Assembly (NCBI RefSeq): GCF_945956965.1
Contig: NZ_CAMFJS010000010.1
Span: 62,001 to 126,000, forward strand
Length of the DNA stretch: 64,000 bases
Origin: an uncultured Roseateles sp.
Lineage (GTDB): Bacteria > Pseudomonadota > Gammaproteobacteria > Burkholderiales > Burkholderiaceae_C
Direction of reading: 5' to 3'
Positions 30,256-39,362 of this stretch are shown in pieces. Under the pieces are notes generated by a model. That model saw only the letters and a program-made list of their open reading frames with translations. It did no database searches and was not told the DNA's origin. Position 1 is the stretch's first letter. Each line of letters starts with the position of its first letter. Made by a program: the position numbers and the translations under genes.

Positions 30256-31218
30256 ATGCGTCGCGATACCTTTCTGAAGTCCTTGCTGGCGCTGACCGCG
30301 GCCGGCGGCCTGCCGCTGGCGGCGCGCGCCTCGGGCGCCAATCTGAAGATGATGCTGCCTGCCAACCCCGGCGGTGGCTGGGATACGACCGGCCGCGCCT
30401 TGGGCAAGGCCTTGCAAGAAGGCGGCCTGGCCAATTCGGTCAACTACGAGAACAAGGGAGGCGCGGCCGGCGCCATCGGCCTGGCGCAGTTCGTCAACGC
30501 CAACAAGGGCGAGGGCAATGCGCTGATGGTGATGGGCGCGGTGATGCTGGGCGGCTTGATTACCGGCCGCCCGCCAGTGACGCTGGACAAGGCCACGCCG
30601 ATTGCGCGCCTGACCAGCGAATACAACGTCTTTGTGCTGCCCGCCAACTCGCCCTTCAAGACCATGGCCGAGGTGATTGCCCAGCTCAAGAAAGACCCCG
30701 GCAGCGTCAAGTGGGGCGGTGGTTCGCGCGGCTCGACCGAGCACATTGCCGCCGCCATGGTGGCGCGCGCCGCCGGTGTGGACCCGAGCAAGATCAACTA
30801 CGTCGCCTTCCGCGGCGGCGGTGAGGCCACGGCCGCCATTCTGGGCGGCAATGTCAGCATCGGCGGCAGCGGCTACAGCGAGTTCTCGCAGTACATCGAG
30901 AGCGGCAAGATGCGCGCCCTGGCCATCACCTCGGACACGCGCCTGAAGGGCATCAATGTGCCCACGCTGCGCGAGCTGGGCCTGGATGTGGTGATCGGCA
31001 ACTGGCGCGGCGTCTACGGCGCGCCTGGCATCACCGAGGCGCAGCGCAAGGCGCTGACCGATCTGGTGGTGGCCGCCACCAAGACCAAGTCCTGGCAGGA
31101 ATCGCTGGAGAAGAACAACTGGACCAGCGCTTTGCTGACCGGTGCGGCTTTCGAGAAATTCGTCGATGACGAGTTCGCCAGCCTGCGCGCCGTGATGGTC
31201 AAGAGCGGCATGCTTTGA
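30256..31218 (+). CDS. tctC: TctC, periplasmic tricarboxylate-binding protein (Bug family)
   Basis: 320 residues from the ATG at 30256 with AGGAGA in front. The N-terminus is a signal peptide, probably Tat/Sec hybrid (MRRDTFLKSLLALTAAGGLP, cleavage near ARASG). The mature protein carries the Bug-type fold features: PANPGGGWDTTGRALGKAL, NKGGAAGAIGL and the ASGK-type loop IESGKMRALAITSD. It delivers substrate to the TctAB membrane permease. The upstream in-frame extension is translated leader. First gene of tctCBA; the stop overlaps the tctB start. Confidence 0.95.
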   Translation: MRRDTFLKSLLALTAAGGLPLAARASGANLKMMLPANPGGGWDTTGRALGKALQEGGLANSVNYENKGGAAGAIGLAQFVNANKGEGNALMVMGAVMLGGLITGRPPVTLDKATPIARLTSEYNVFVLPANSPFKTMAEVIAQLKKDPGSVKWGGGSRGSTEHIAAAMVARAAGVDPSKINYVAFRGGGEATAAILGGNVSIGGSGYSEFSQYIESGKMRALAITSDTRLKGINVPTLRELGLDVVIGNWRGVYGAPGITEAQRKALTDLVVAATKTKSWQESLEKNNWTSALLTGAAFEKFVDDEFASLRAVMVKSGML

Positions 31219-31739
31219 TGAGCAACTCGGTGAACGCGAATAGCGTCAATTTCCGGCAGGTCGCCGTCGCCGGCGGCGTGCTGGCGCTGGCCCTGGTGCT
31301 GGGCTGGGGCGCTTTGTCGATTTCCAGCGATGCCGGCTACGGCGGTGTGGCGCCCAACTTTCTGCCCTGGCTGGTGGCCGGCCTGCTGACGGCCTGCGCC
31401 GCCCGCCTGGTCTGGCAGGCCTGCCGCGGCGGCTTCCCGGATATGGGGGACGCTGACGGTGCCGAGCACGGCCATTGGGCCGGCTTTGCCTGGGTCTCAG
31501 CGGGCATGCTTTTGAATGCCTTGGCCATCACCACGCTGGGCTTCATTCTCAGCTGCACGCTGTGCTATGTGCTGGCCATCCGCGGCTTTCGCTCGGCGGA
31601 AGACCGGCTGGATCTGAGCCCGCGCATCTGGCTGCTGGATGCTTTGGTGGGCATGGCGATCTCCGCACCGGTGTTCTGGTGCTTCACCCAATTGCTGGCA
31701 ATCAGCTTGCCGGGCCTGACGACGAGCGGGTGGATTTGA
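31218..31739 (+). CDS. tctB: TctB, small membrane subunit of the tripartite tricarboxylate transporter
   Basis: 173 residues with four predicted membrane helices (about 14-34, 47-64, 90-125 as two, 143-165). The protein is poorly conserved in general, and recognition rests on position between tctC and tctA, length and the YGGVAPNFLPWLVAGLL pattern. ATG at 31218 overlaps the tctC TGA; the stop overlaps the tctA start, so all three are coupled. Confidence 0.9.
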   Translation: MSNSVNANSVNFRQVAVAGGVLALALVLGWGALSISSDAGYGGVAPNFLPWLVAGLLTACAARLVWQACRGGFPDMGDADGAEHGHWAGFAWVSAGMLLNALAITTLGFILSCTLCYVLAIRGFRSAEDRLDLSPRIWLLDALVGMAISAPVFWCFTQLLAISLPGLTTSGWI

Positions 31740-33235
31740 TGTTGGATGTTTGGAATCAATTGCTGCAGGGCTTTGCCACTGCAGGCACGCCGGTCAATTT
31801 GATGTGGGCGCTGGTGGGTTGCACCATTGGCACGGCAGTGGGCGTTTTGCCCGGCATTGGCCCGGCCACGGCCGTGGCCATGCTGCTGCCGATCACGCTC
31901 AAGGTTGACCCGACCGCCTCGATGATCTTCTTCGCTGGCATTTACTACGGCGCCATGTATGGCGGCTCCACCACCTCGATCCTGCTCAACACGCCGGGTG
32001 AGGCTGGCTCGATGGTGACGGCGCTGGAAGGCAACAAGATGGCCAAAAGCGGCCGCGCCGGCGCGGCCTTGGCCACGGCGGCGGTGGGCTCCTTTGTGGC
32101 CGGCACCATTGCCACCGTCTTGGTAACGCTGTTCGCGCCGCTGGTGGCCAAGTACGCCGTGCTGCTGGGCCCGCCGGAGTATTTCCTGTTGATGGTCTTG
32201 GCCTTCATCACGGTCAGCGCTGTGCTGGGACAAAGCATGGTGCGCGGGCTGACGGCCTTGGGCCTGGGCCTGGCCCTGGGCCTGGTGGGCATCGACCAAA
32301 TCTCCGGCCAGGCGCGTTACACCGCCAATGTGCCGGAGTTGATGGACGGCTTCGAAGTGGTGCTGATCGCGGTGGGCTTGTTCGCCGTGGCCGAGGCGCT
32401 GTACGCGGTGCTCTACCAGGGCAAGGAGGTGGACACGCAAAACCGCATGGGCAAGGTGCACATGACCTTGTCGGAGTGGAGTCGTTCCTGGCCGGCCTGG
32501 CTGCGCGGCACCTTCATCGGCTTCCCCTTTGGCTGCATCCCGGCCGGCGGCAGTGAGATCCCGACCTTTCTGAGCTACGCCACCGAAAAGAAGCTGGCCA
32601 AGGACAAGCAGGCCTTTGGCAGCACCGGCGCCATCGAAGGTGTGGCCGGTCCGGAAGCGGCGAACAATGCGGCCATCACGGCCACGCTGATTCCGCTGCT
32701 GACCCTGGGCATTCCGACCAGCAACACGGCGGCGATTCTGCTGGGTGCCTTCCAGAACTACGGCATCCAGCCCGGTCCGCAGTTGTTCGACACCAATGGT
32801 GCGCTGGTCTGGGCGCTGATTGCTTCGCTCTACATCGGCAATGTGATGCTCTTAATCCTTAACCTGCCGCTGGTGGGCCTGTGGGTCAAGCTGCTCAAGC
32901 TGCCGAAGGCACCGCTGTATGCCGGCATCCTGATCTTCGCCACCGTGGGCGTGTACGGCATGCGCCAGAGTGCCTTCGATCTGGTCTTGCTCTACGGCAT
33001 TGGCCTGCTGGGCGTGGTGATGCGGCGCTTCCGCTTCCCGACCGCACCGGTGGTGGTGGGCATGATTCTGGGCCCCTTGGCTGAGGCGCAGTTGCGCAAT
33101 GCCATCTCGATCGGTGAAGGCCAATGGGGCGTGTTCATGGAGCGGCCGATGTCCGCCTTCTTGCTGCTGGTGCTGGCCACGCTGATCCTGCTGCCGCGCC
33201 TGCTGGCTTGGCGCAAACAGGCGCGCAGTCGCTGA
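31739..33235 (+). CDS. tctA: TctA, large permease subunit of the tripartite tricarboxylate transporter
   Basis: 498 residues and about 11-12 membrane helices. The two family signature stretches are present: [17 protein letters not shown] with [20 protein letters not shown] near residue 75, and [20 protein letters not shown] with [14 protein letters not shown] in the second half, reflecting the internal repeat of this transporter. Last gene of the operon, followed by a strong intrinsic terminator. Confidence 0.96.
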   Translation: MLDVWNQLLQGFATAGTPVNLMWALVGCTIGTAVGVLPGIGPATAVAMLLPITLKVDPTASMIFFAGIYYGAMYGGSTTSILLNTPGEAGSMVTALEGNKMAKSGRAGAALATAAVGSFVAGTIATVLVTLFAPLVAKYAVLLGPPEYFLLMVLAFITVSAVLGQSMVRGLTALGLGLALGLVGIDQISGQARYTANVPELMDGFEVVLIAVGLFAVAEALYAVLYQGKEVDTQNRMGKVHMTLSEWSRSWPAWLRGTFIGFPFGCIPAGGSEIPTFLSYATEKKLAKDKQAFGSTGAIEGVAGPEAANNAAITATLIPLLTLGIPTSNTAAILLGAFQNYGIQPGPQLFDTNGALVWALIASLYIGNVMLLILNLPLVGLWVKLLKLPKAPLYAGILIFATVGVYGMRQSAFDLVLLYGIGLLGVVMRRFRFPTAPVVVGMILGPLAEAQLRNAISIGEGQWGVFMERPMSAFLLLVLATLILLPRLLAWRKQARSR

Positions 33236-33251
33236 GCGACATCAACCTAAG

Positions 33252-33283
33252 AAAAAGGCGCACTGTGAAGTGCGCCTTTTTTT
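33252..33283 (+). terminator. Intrinsic terminator after tctCBA (bidirectional)
   Basis: A 13-bp stem, AAAAAGGCGCACT (33252-33264) and AGTGCGCCTTTTT (33269-33281), encloses GTGA and is flanked by A- and T-tracts. It can also end hemH transcription from the other side, whose stop is 8 bp away. Confidence 0.9.
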
Positions 33284-33289
33284 GTTCGA

Positions 33290-34384
33290 TCAGTTCGCGG
33301 CACCCGCCTGGATGGCCCGCTCACGCTGGCACTTCAAAGCGGCTGTGTCGACCGGCTCCTTGGTGGGCCAGCCTTGCAGATGGCGTTCCGTCAGCGCTGC
33401 CAGGGCGCGCATGCCTTCGGGGGAATCGTTCAGGCAGGGGATGTAGTCGTAGCGCTGACCGCCGGCGTGCAAAAAGGCTTCGCGCGCTTCCATATTGATT
33501 TCTTCCAGCGTTTCCAAGCAGTCGGCGCTGAAGCCGGGGCAGATCACCGCGACATGCTTGACGCCGTCGGCGGCCAGCTTCTTCAGCGTCGGCTCGGTAT
33601 AGGGCTGCAACCATTTGGCCTTGCCGAAACGGCTTTGGAAGGTGACGGTGTATTCCGAGGCGCTGAGCCCCAGGCTCTCGGCCAGCAAGCGGCCGGTCTT
33701 CAGGCATTCGCAGTGGTAGGGGTCGCCCAGTTCCAGGGTGCGCGCGGGCATGCCGTGGAAGCTCATCACCAGGCGCTCGGGCCGGCCGTTGGCAGCCCAA
33801 TGCTGACGCACGCTTTGCGCCAGCGCGGCGATGTAGCCGGGGTCGTCGTGATAACGGTTGACGAAGCGCAGCTCGGGCAGGTGGCGGGTGCGCAGCGCCC
33901 AGCGCGCCACATCGTCCACCACGCTGGCCGTGGTGGCGCCGGAGTACTGCGGATAGGCCGGCAAGACCAGCACCCGGGTCACGCCCTCGGCCCGCAAGGC
34001 ATCGAGCGTGGCGGCAATGGCCGGTGAGCCATAGCGCATGGCATAACGCACCACCACAGCGTGGCCGCGTTCGCCCAGCAAGCCTTGCAGCAGCTTGGCT
34101 TGTTTCTCGGTCCAGACCTTGAGCGGCGAGCCTTCACTGGTCCAGACGCTGGCGTATTTGGCCGCCGATTTGGCCGGCCGCACACGCAGGATCACCCCAT
34201 GCAGGATGAGTTTCCAGACCAGGCGTGGGATCTCCACCACGCGCGGGTCACTGAGGAACTGGCCCAGGTAGCGGCGCAGCGCGGCGGGGGTGGGCGCGTC
34301 TGGCGTGCCGAGGTTGCAAAACAGCACGGCAGTCTTGGGGGCTGTGCCGTGGGCGTAGGGGGCTTCGGGTTTGGGGGCGCTCAT
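33290..34384 (-). CDS. hemH: Ferrochelatase
   Basis: Inserts ferrous iron into protoporphyrin IX, the last step of haem synthesis. 364 residues from the ATG at 34384; a longer upstream frame adds low-complexity sequence. Family motifs: LFCNLGTPDAPTP at the start, LPAYPQYSGATTASV, the catalytic SFHGMPARTLELGDPYHCEC region (active-site His) and TFQSRFGKAKWLQPYTEPTL with VICPGFSADCLETLEEI. The length and motifs fit a complete gene. Its neighbour is a periplasmic binding protein; no operon link is evident. Confidence 0.98.
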   Translation of the reverse strand: MSAPKPEAPYAHGTAPKTAVLFCNLGTPDAPTPAALRRYLGQFLSDPRVVEIPRLVWKLILHGVILRVRPAKSAAKYASVWTSEGSPLKVWTEKQAKLLQGLLGERGHAVVVRYAMRYGSPAIAATLDALRAEGVTRVLVLPAYPQYSGATTASVVDDVARWALRTRHLPELRFVNRYHDDPGYIAALAQSVRQHWAANGRPERLVMSFHGMPARTLELGDPYHCECLKTGRLLAESLGLSASEYTVTFQSRFGKAKWLQPYTEPTLKKLAADGVKHVAVICPGFSADCLETLEEINMEAREAFLHAGGQRYDYIPCLNDSPEGMRALAALTERHLQGWPTKEPVDTAALKCQRERAIQAGAAN

Positions 34385-34467
34385 GGGCGCATTGTCGCAA
34401 GCTCTGCGCAGTCTTGCGGCGAATCCACTGGCCGTTTTTCGGTGGGCTGTCAGGCCAGCTGCCGGGC

Positions 34468-35322
34468 TCAGAACCAGTCCGCGCTGCGCTTGAGGATCTT
34501 GGCCATATCGCCGCTGTCTCGCAGGTCCGCCAAGCCACGGTTGATGTGGCGCAGCACGGCCGGGTGATCGGCGCGGCGCCTTGACAGCGCCATGTGCAGG
34601 GGCATGTCCGCCACGGCAGGTTCCAGCCATTGGAATTGCGCCGCCACGCTTTGCAGTTGGGTTTGCAAAAGATGAAAGGCGACGCCTTTGTCGATCAGTA
34701 CCAAATCGACGCGGCCTGCCAGCAGCTTGCGCAGATTGCTGGCGTCATCCACCGCGAGATCAGTTTGGAAACCCATCTCCTCGAAGCGCGGCGGGTTGGC
34801 GTAGCCCCGCACGGTGCCGATGCGCAGCCCGGGCAGTTGACGCAAGCGGGTCAAATCATCGACGGCCATCACGCTGCCCACGCGCGCGATGAAGCCGATG
34901 CGATTGCTGATGCCCAGCGGCTGCGAGTAGGCGAGATAGCGCTCGCGCGAGGCTTCGTGCCAAATGCCCAGAACGCCGTCGGCGCCCCCGCGCTCAGCTT
35001 CCGCGAGTACACGTGCCCAGGGGCGGAAGAGCACTTCGGCAGCGATGCCGGCGCGCTCCAGCGCGGCGCGGCCCAGGGCGAGTGCCACGCCGCCATCAGC
35101 ACTGCTGCTGCTCATATAGGGCGCGTACTCGGTGGTTAAAAGCGTCAGGCGAGCGGGCGCTGCCGCTTGGCTGCGCGGGCGTGTGGCCGTGGGGCCAGGT
35201 GAGCTTGGCGGCTCGGCCGTCTGGCTAGGGGACGGCAGTGCGGCCATGGCCGATGGGCTTGTGCAGAGCGAAGCCAGCACAGGCGAGGCCAAACTCAGCA
35301 AGGTGCGGCGGCGCGTCAGCAT
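34468..35322 (-). CDS. Periplasmic amino-acid-type binding protein
   Basis: 284 residues with a signal peptide (MLTRRRTLLSLASPVLASLC, then AMAA) and a Pro/Ser-rich linker before a family 3 solute-binding domain: LTLLTTEYAPYMSSSSADGG, VLGIWHEASRERYLAYSQPL, LRIGTVRGYANPPRFEEMGF and a final hinge LADLRDSGDMAKILKRS. No permease or ATPase genes are nearby, so this is an orphan of the type found in Burkholderiales, possibly a sensor-associated or scavenging protein rather than part of a transporter. Confidence 0.85.
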   Translation of the reverse strand: MLTRRRTLLSLASPVLASLCTSPSAMAALPSPSQTAEPPSSPGPTATRPRSQAAAPARLTLLTTEYAPYMSSSSADGGVALALGRAALERAGIAAEVLFRPWARVLAEAERGGADGVLGIWHEASRERYLAYSQPLGISNRIGFIARVGSVMAVDDLTRLRQLPGLRIGTVRGYANPPRFEEMGFQTDLAVDDASNLRKLLAGRVDLVLIDKGVAFHLLQTQLQSVAAQFQWLEPAVADMPLHMALSRRRADHPAVLRHINRGLADLRDSGDMAKILKRSADWF

Positions 35323-35475
35323 GCCGGATGGTAAACGGGCGTTGAGCCCCTTGGGCGGCAGGGGTTGTTGCCGTCGGCGAGGGGGTCAATATCGGTCCAG
35401 GCGGCCTGCCAACTCGTCATCAGAGGGGCACGCCTTCTCGCCAGTCCGTGCTTGCTGCGAGCGCGCCGATGGCGG

Positions 35476-36453
35476 TCAAAGCCGGCTGCGCGCGGATGAG
35501 CCAAGGTGCTGGGGCTGGGTTTCTGCAAAGTGCAGCACTTCAAAGCGCACCACCGGTGAAGTGGCATCGATGGGCGGGCTGCCCAGACCGATCACACCGC
35601 TGCCATGCAGGGTGCAACTGCCGCGCTTGAGGCTGACGGTTTCGCCGGCGCTGCCAAAGCGGACAAAAGTGCCGTTGTAGCTGAGGTCGGTGATGGAAAA
35701 GCTGCCGCCATGCCAGTCGATGCGGGCGTGGGAGCGGGATACGCGGCCGTCGGTGATGCAGTAGGTGGCCTGCACGCTGCGGCCCAGCACGATGGGCATG
35801 CTGTCGATATCAAACACACGGTCCAGGTCCAGCCACTGCAGGCGAATGCCATCGGGTTCAACCGACTGCATCACCTCGCCAAACTGCGTGGCTGCCATGT
35901 CGCCGGTGGCGCCATGGCTGGGTTGGTCCAGCACATGCACATGCACCGGCTCGCTGCGGCCACGCACCGCGATCAAATCGAGGCTGCGAAAGCGCGACTT
36001 GAGCATGCTGCCCAGGCCTTGCAGCACCTCGGCGGTGATCAGGGTTTCGTTGTCGCCGGCATGGTTGAGCAAGCGGGCGGCCACATTGACGGCATCGCCA
36101 AAGCAATCGCCATTCATCTCCACCACTTCGCCGCGGGCCAGGGCCACTTGCATGCGCAGCGAGCGCAGGCCGGCCGAGGCGCCATGCTGTTTGCCGCGAG
36201 CCACCACGCGCTCCAACAACTCATGCATGCGGATGGCGGAATGCACGCCGTCACGCGGCGCTTCGAACACGGCCATCAGGCCATCGCCCAGGGTCTTGAT
36301 CAGCTTGCCATGACATTCGGTGACGGCCTGGCCGACCAGATTGACGGTATGCGTCACCACCGAGGTGGCTTCGGCATTGCCCAGGGTTTCGAAAAGCGCC
36401 GTGCTGCCGCGTAGATCGGCAAACAAGACAGTGCGCTCCCGGATTTGGGTCAT
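35476..36453 (-). CDS. Class III adenylate/guanylate cyclase fused to an FHA domain
   Basis: 325 residues. Residues about 5-180 form the cyclase: VLFADLRGSTALFE with metal-binding Asp, KTLGDGLMAVFEAP with the second Asp, and FGDAVNVAARLLNHAG with the transition-state Asn/Arg pattern. Residues about 215-310 form an FHA domain with PIVLGRS, GRVSRSHARIDW and SYNGTFVRF, which bind phosphothreonine. No membrane segment, so a cytosolic enzyme. The domain pair suggests cyclic nucleotide synthesis gated by Ser/Thr phosphorylation, in keeping with the kinases at 57757-62219. Whether it makes cAMP or cGMP is not readable. Confidence 0.92.
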   Translation of the reverse strand: MTQIRERTVLFADLRGSTALFETLGNAEATSVVTHTVNLVGQAVTECHGKLIKTLGDGLMAVFEAPRDGVHSAIRMHELLERVVARGKQHGASAGLRSLRMQVALARGEVVEMNGDCFGDAVNVAARLLNHAGDNETLITAEVLQGLGSMLKSRFRSLDLIAVRGRSEPVHVHVLDQPSHGATGDMAATQFGEVMQSVEPDGIRLQWLDLDRVFDIDSMPIVLGRSVQATYCITDGRVSRSHARIDWHGGSFSITDLSYNGTFVRFGSAGETVSLKRGSCTLHGSGVIGLGSPPIDATSPVVRFEVLHFAETQPQHLGSSARSRL

Positions 36454-36535
36454 GGTGAAGGCTGAGGGCTAAACAGCAAATTTTTTCGCAGTTTAGCCTT
36501 AGGCATGCTGAGCGATGACTTGAAAAGCCCAATAA

Positions 36536-36563
36536 AAAAGGGCTGGATTGCTCCAGCCCTTTT
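36536..36563 (-). terminator. Intrinsic terminator downstream of rpoD
   Basis: A 12-bp stem, AAAAGGGCTGGA (36536-36547) and TCCAGCCCTTTT (36552-36563), around TTGC. On the minus strand the stem ends in a T-run, so it would stop rpoD transcripts before the cyclase gene. Confidence 0.85.
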
Positions 36564-36620
36564 GCTTAACTTGCCTTGCTTTGGCTTGCGTTCGCCGATC
36601 TGGCTTTTGCGGCCAAGTCG

Positions 36621-36676
36621 CTGCCTATATGTTCAATCAGAGATTGTCCAAGTCGGTGCGCAGCTTGTGCCTGCGG
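36621..36676 (-). repeat. Duplicated rpoD 3'-end, vestigial copy
   Basis: This 56-bp stretch matches 36726-36781 at about 47 of 56 positions, including 17 identical bases AATCAGAGATTGTCCAA. Read on the minus strand in the rpoD frame it gives KLRTDLDNL-stop, a copy of the true RpoD tail KLRTYLDNL. It lies 105 bp past the real stop, between rpoD and its terminator. Confidence 0.85.
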
Positions 36677-36725
36677 CGCAAATTGCGATGCGCCTTTGGC
36701 GCACAGCCAAGCGCTGAGCGCTCGA

Positions 36726-36781
36726 CTGCCTATCTGTCCAATCAGAGATTGTCCAAATAGGTCCGCAATTTGTCACTGCGG
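36726..36781 (-). repeat. Duplicated rpoD 3'-end, functional copy
   Basis: Contains the real C-terminal codons of RpoD (KLRTYLDNL) and its stop plus 16 bases of 3' flank. It is the partner of the vestigial copy at 36621-36676. Confidence 0.85.
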
Positions 36782-38967
36782 CTCGGGTGCTTGAGCTTGC
36801 GGATGGCCTTGGCTTCGATTTGGCGGATGCGCTCGCGGGTGACGTCGAACTGCTTGCCGACTTCTTCCAGCGTGTGGTCCGTGCTCATTTCGATGCCGAA
36901 GCGCATGCGCAGCACCTTGGCTTCGCGTGGGGTCAGGCTGTCGAGGATGTCCTTCACCACATCGCGCAGGCCGGCTTGCATCGCTGCTTCGATCGGCGCG
37001 GTGTTGTTGGTGTCCTCGATGAAGTCGCCCAGGTGGCTGTCGTCATCGTCACCGATCGGCGTTTCCATGGAGATCGGCTCTTTGGCGATCTTCATGATCT
37101 TTCGGATCTTGTCCTCAGGAATCTCCATCTTCTCGGCCAGGGTCGGCGCATCCGGCTCGAAGCCGAATTCCTGCAAATGCTGGCGCGAGATGCGGTTCAT
37201 CTTGTTGATCGTTTCGATCATGTGCACCGGGATACGGATGGTGCGGGCCTGATCGGCGATCGAACGGGTGATGGCCTGACGGATCCACCAAGTGGCGTAG
37301 GTCGAGAACTTGTAGCCGCGGCGGTATTCGAACTTGTCCACCGCCTTCATCAGGCCGATATTGCCTTCCTGGATCAGGTCCAGGAACTGCAGGCCGCGGT
37401 TGGTGTACTTCTTCGCAATCGAGATCACGAGACGCAGGTTGGCCTCGATCATTTCCTTCTTGGCGTCGCGCGAGGCCTTTTCGCCCTCGTTCATCTTCTT
37501 GTTGATGTCCTTGAGGTCATCAATCGGCACGACCGCCTTGCTCTGAATGTCGATCAGCTTTTGCTGCAGCTCTTGTACCGGCGGCAAATTGCGCGCCAGC
37601 ACATTGGAGTAAGGCTTGCCGGCAGCCACTTCCTTCTCGGCCCATTCGCGATTCAGCGCATTGGGCGGGAAGCTCTTGATGAAGTACTCCTGCGGCATGC
37701 CGCACTTGTCCACCACGATCTTGCGCAGTTCGCGCTCGTAGCGGCGCACATCGTCCACCTGTGAGCGCAGCAAATCGCAGAGCTTCTCGATCGTCTTGAC
37801 GGTGAAGCGGATGGTCATCAGCTCGGCGCTGATGGCGGCCTGCGCCTTGTTGTAGGTCGGCGACTTGTAGCCGTCCTTCTCGAAGGCCTTGCGCATCTTG
37901 TCGAAGTTGACGGCCAGCGAATCCAGCTTCACCAGGGCGGCGTTCTTCAGCTCTTCCAGCTTCTTGGTCAGGGCCTTGGAGCCACCGTTGCCGTCGTCAT
38001 CGTCCTCTTCGTCGAACTCGTCGAAGTCTTCTTCGGCCACATAGTCGTCGGCCTCATCGGCGGCGACGAAGCCGTCCACCACTTCCGAGATGGTCTTCTC
38101 GCCGGCGCGGATCTTGTCGGCCAGGTCGATGATGTGGGCGATGGTGGTGGGCGAGGCCGAGATGGCCAGCATCATGGCCTGCAGGCCGCCTTCGATGCGC
38201 TTGGCGATTTCGATTTCGCCTTCGCGGGTCAGCAGTTCGACCGTGCCCATTTCGCGCATATACATGCGCACCGGGTCGGTGGTGCGGCCGAATTCCGAGT
38301 CCACGGTGGACAGGGCGGCTTCTGCCGCTTCTTCGGCTTCTTCTTCGGTCGAGGTGGCGGTGGCGCTGCCCTGGATCAGCAGGGTGGCGGCGTCGGGCGC
38401 CTGCTCGTAGACCGCGATGCCCATGTCGTTCAACATGGAAATGATGGCCTCGAGGATTTCCTCGTTCACCAGCTTTTCGGGCAAGTGGTCGTTGATTTCC
38501 TGATGGGTCAGGAAACCACGCGTCTTGCCCATCTTGATCAGGGTCTTCAGCTCGTGGCGGCGCTTGGCGGCTTCTTCTTCCGTCAGTGCCGTTTCTTCCA
38601 GGCCGAATTCACGCATCAGCGCGCGCTCTTTGGCGCGGCTGACCTTCATGCGCAGGGGCTTGGCCTTGGGCTTGTCCTCAGCAGCTTCGGCCACTTCAGC
38701 TTCGGCTTCGGGCTCGCCTTCCAGATCCGCTTCGAGGTCCGAGAAGTCTTCGTCTTCAACCTCGGCGGCCTTCTTGCCCGCGGCCTTCTTGGTCTCGGTG
38801 GCTGCCTTGGGCTTGCGGCCGCGCTTGGGCTTGTCTTCGGTCGCGGCTGCTGGCGCTGCTACTGCTGCGGCAGTCTTGGCCGCAGCCTTGACGACGCGCA
38901 CGACTTTGGGCGCGGGTTTCTTGATCTCGTCAACGTCGGCCGTAGGCGTGGTCTTCTTGGCAGTCAT
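36742..38967 (-). CDS. rpoD: Primary sigma factor RpoD (sigma-70)
   Basis: 741 residues from the ATG at 38967; the longer frame upstream is untranslated leader. A Lys/Ala-rich and acidic N-terminal extension (about 1-110) precedes region 1.1. Region 1.2 ([20 protein letters not shown]), a long acidic non-conserved region, region 2 ([20 protein letters not shown]), region 3 and region 4 ([20 protein letters not shown] and [20 protein letters not shown]) are all present. It follows dnaG as in the macromolecular synthesis operon, though the rpsU member is not adjacent here. A sigma-32-like promoter in the dnaG-rpoD gap suggests heat-shock induction. Confidence 0.98.
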   Translation of the reverse strand: MTAKKTTPTADVDEIKKPAPKVVRVVKAAAKTAAAVAAPAAATEDKPKRGRKPKAATETKKAAGKKAAEVEDEDFSDLEADLEGEPEAEAEVAEAAEDKPKAKPLRMKVSRAKERALMREFGLEETALTEEEAAKRRHELKTLIKMGKTRGFLTHQEINDHLPEKLVNEEILEAIISMLNDMGIAVYEQAPDAATLLIQGSATATSTEEEAEEAAEAALSTVDSEFGRTTDPVRMYMREMGTVELLTREGEIEIAKRIEGGLQAMMLAISASPTTIAHIIDLADKIRAGEKTISEVVDGFVAADEADDYVAEEDFDEFDEEDDDDGNGGSKALTKKLEELKNAALVKLDSLAVNFDKMRKAFEKDGYKSPTYNKAQAAISAELMTIRFTVKTIEKLCDLLRSQVDDVRRYERELRKIVVDKCGMPQEYFIKSFPPNALNREWAEKEVAAGKPYSNVLARNLPPVQELQQKLIDIQSKAVVPIDDLKDINKKMNEGEKASRDAKKEMIEANLRLVISIAKKYTNRGLQFLDLIQEGNIGLMKAVDKFEYRRGYKFSTYATWWIRQAITRSIADQARTIRIPVHMIETINKMNRISRQHLQEFGFEPDAPTLAEKMEIPEDKIRKIMKIAKEPISMETPIGDDDDSHLGDFIEDTNNTAPIEAAMQAGLRDVVKDILDSLTPREAKVLRMRFGIEMSTDHTLEEVGKQFDVTRERIRQIEAKAIRKLKHPSRSDKLRTYLDNL

Positions 38968-39079
38968 GCAAATCCTCGGGTGGATGGGGGCGGGCGGGCC
39001 AGAAACAAAGGATCGAGCTTTGAAAAATTCTTTCAGAGCCGAAAAAATTTTGTAAAAAAAATCGATCAGGCAATGCAGT

Positions 39080-39134
39080 AGCCACCTGGGGCCGTTTACT
39101 ACGCTTTTCAAGGCGGAGCTCGGCCCAGGTGGCT
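39080..39134. other. Long inverted repeat in the dnaG-rpoD gap
   Basis: AGCCACCTGGGGCC (39080-39093) and GGCCCAGGTGGCT (39122-39134) form a 13-bp stem with one bulge and a 28-base loop. The heat-shock -35 lies in the loop and the -10 in one arm. A second small hairpin, GCCCGC-GCAA-GCGGGC, follows at 39151-39166. The gap 38968-39362 has no gene. Confidence 0.65.
39084..39112 (-). promoter_or_regulatory. Sigma-32-like promoter for rpoD
   Basis: Minus strand CTTGAAA (39112-39106), 14-base spacer, CCCCAGGT (39091-39084). The -35 is perfect and the -10 matches 6 of 7 fixed bases of CCCCATNT. The start of transcription would be about 110 bp upstream of the rpoD ATG. E. coli rpoD also has a heat-shock promoter, so the arrangement has precedent. 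Confidence 0.68.
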
Positions 39135-39362
39135 TTCTAACGCTTTGTTTGCCCGCGCAAGCGGGCAGGGACAAAACGTGGCGCGAGCAAGTTAGCGTGA
39201 CCCTTTATCAGTGCAGCGCTTGGCGGATACAGGTGGCCTTGATGCCTCAAGGGGCGCCCAGTGTCGCTGGGTGGCCGGGTCCGGCAAATCGCTGCGGGCA
39301 CTCTTGCCGCGCGCGGAAAACGGCGAATTATCGTCTAAACGCGGGCAATGGTCAAAAAGCCC

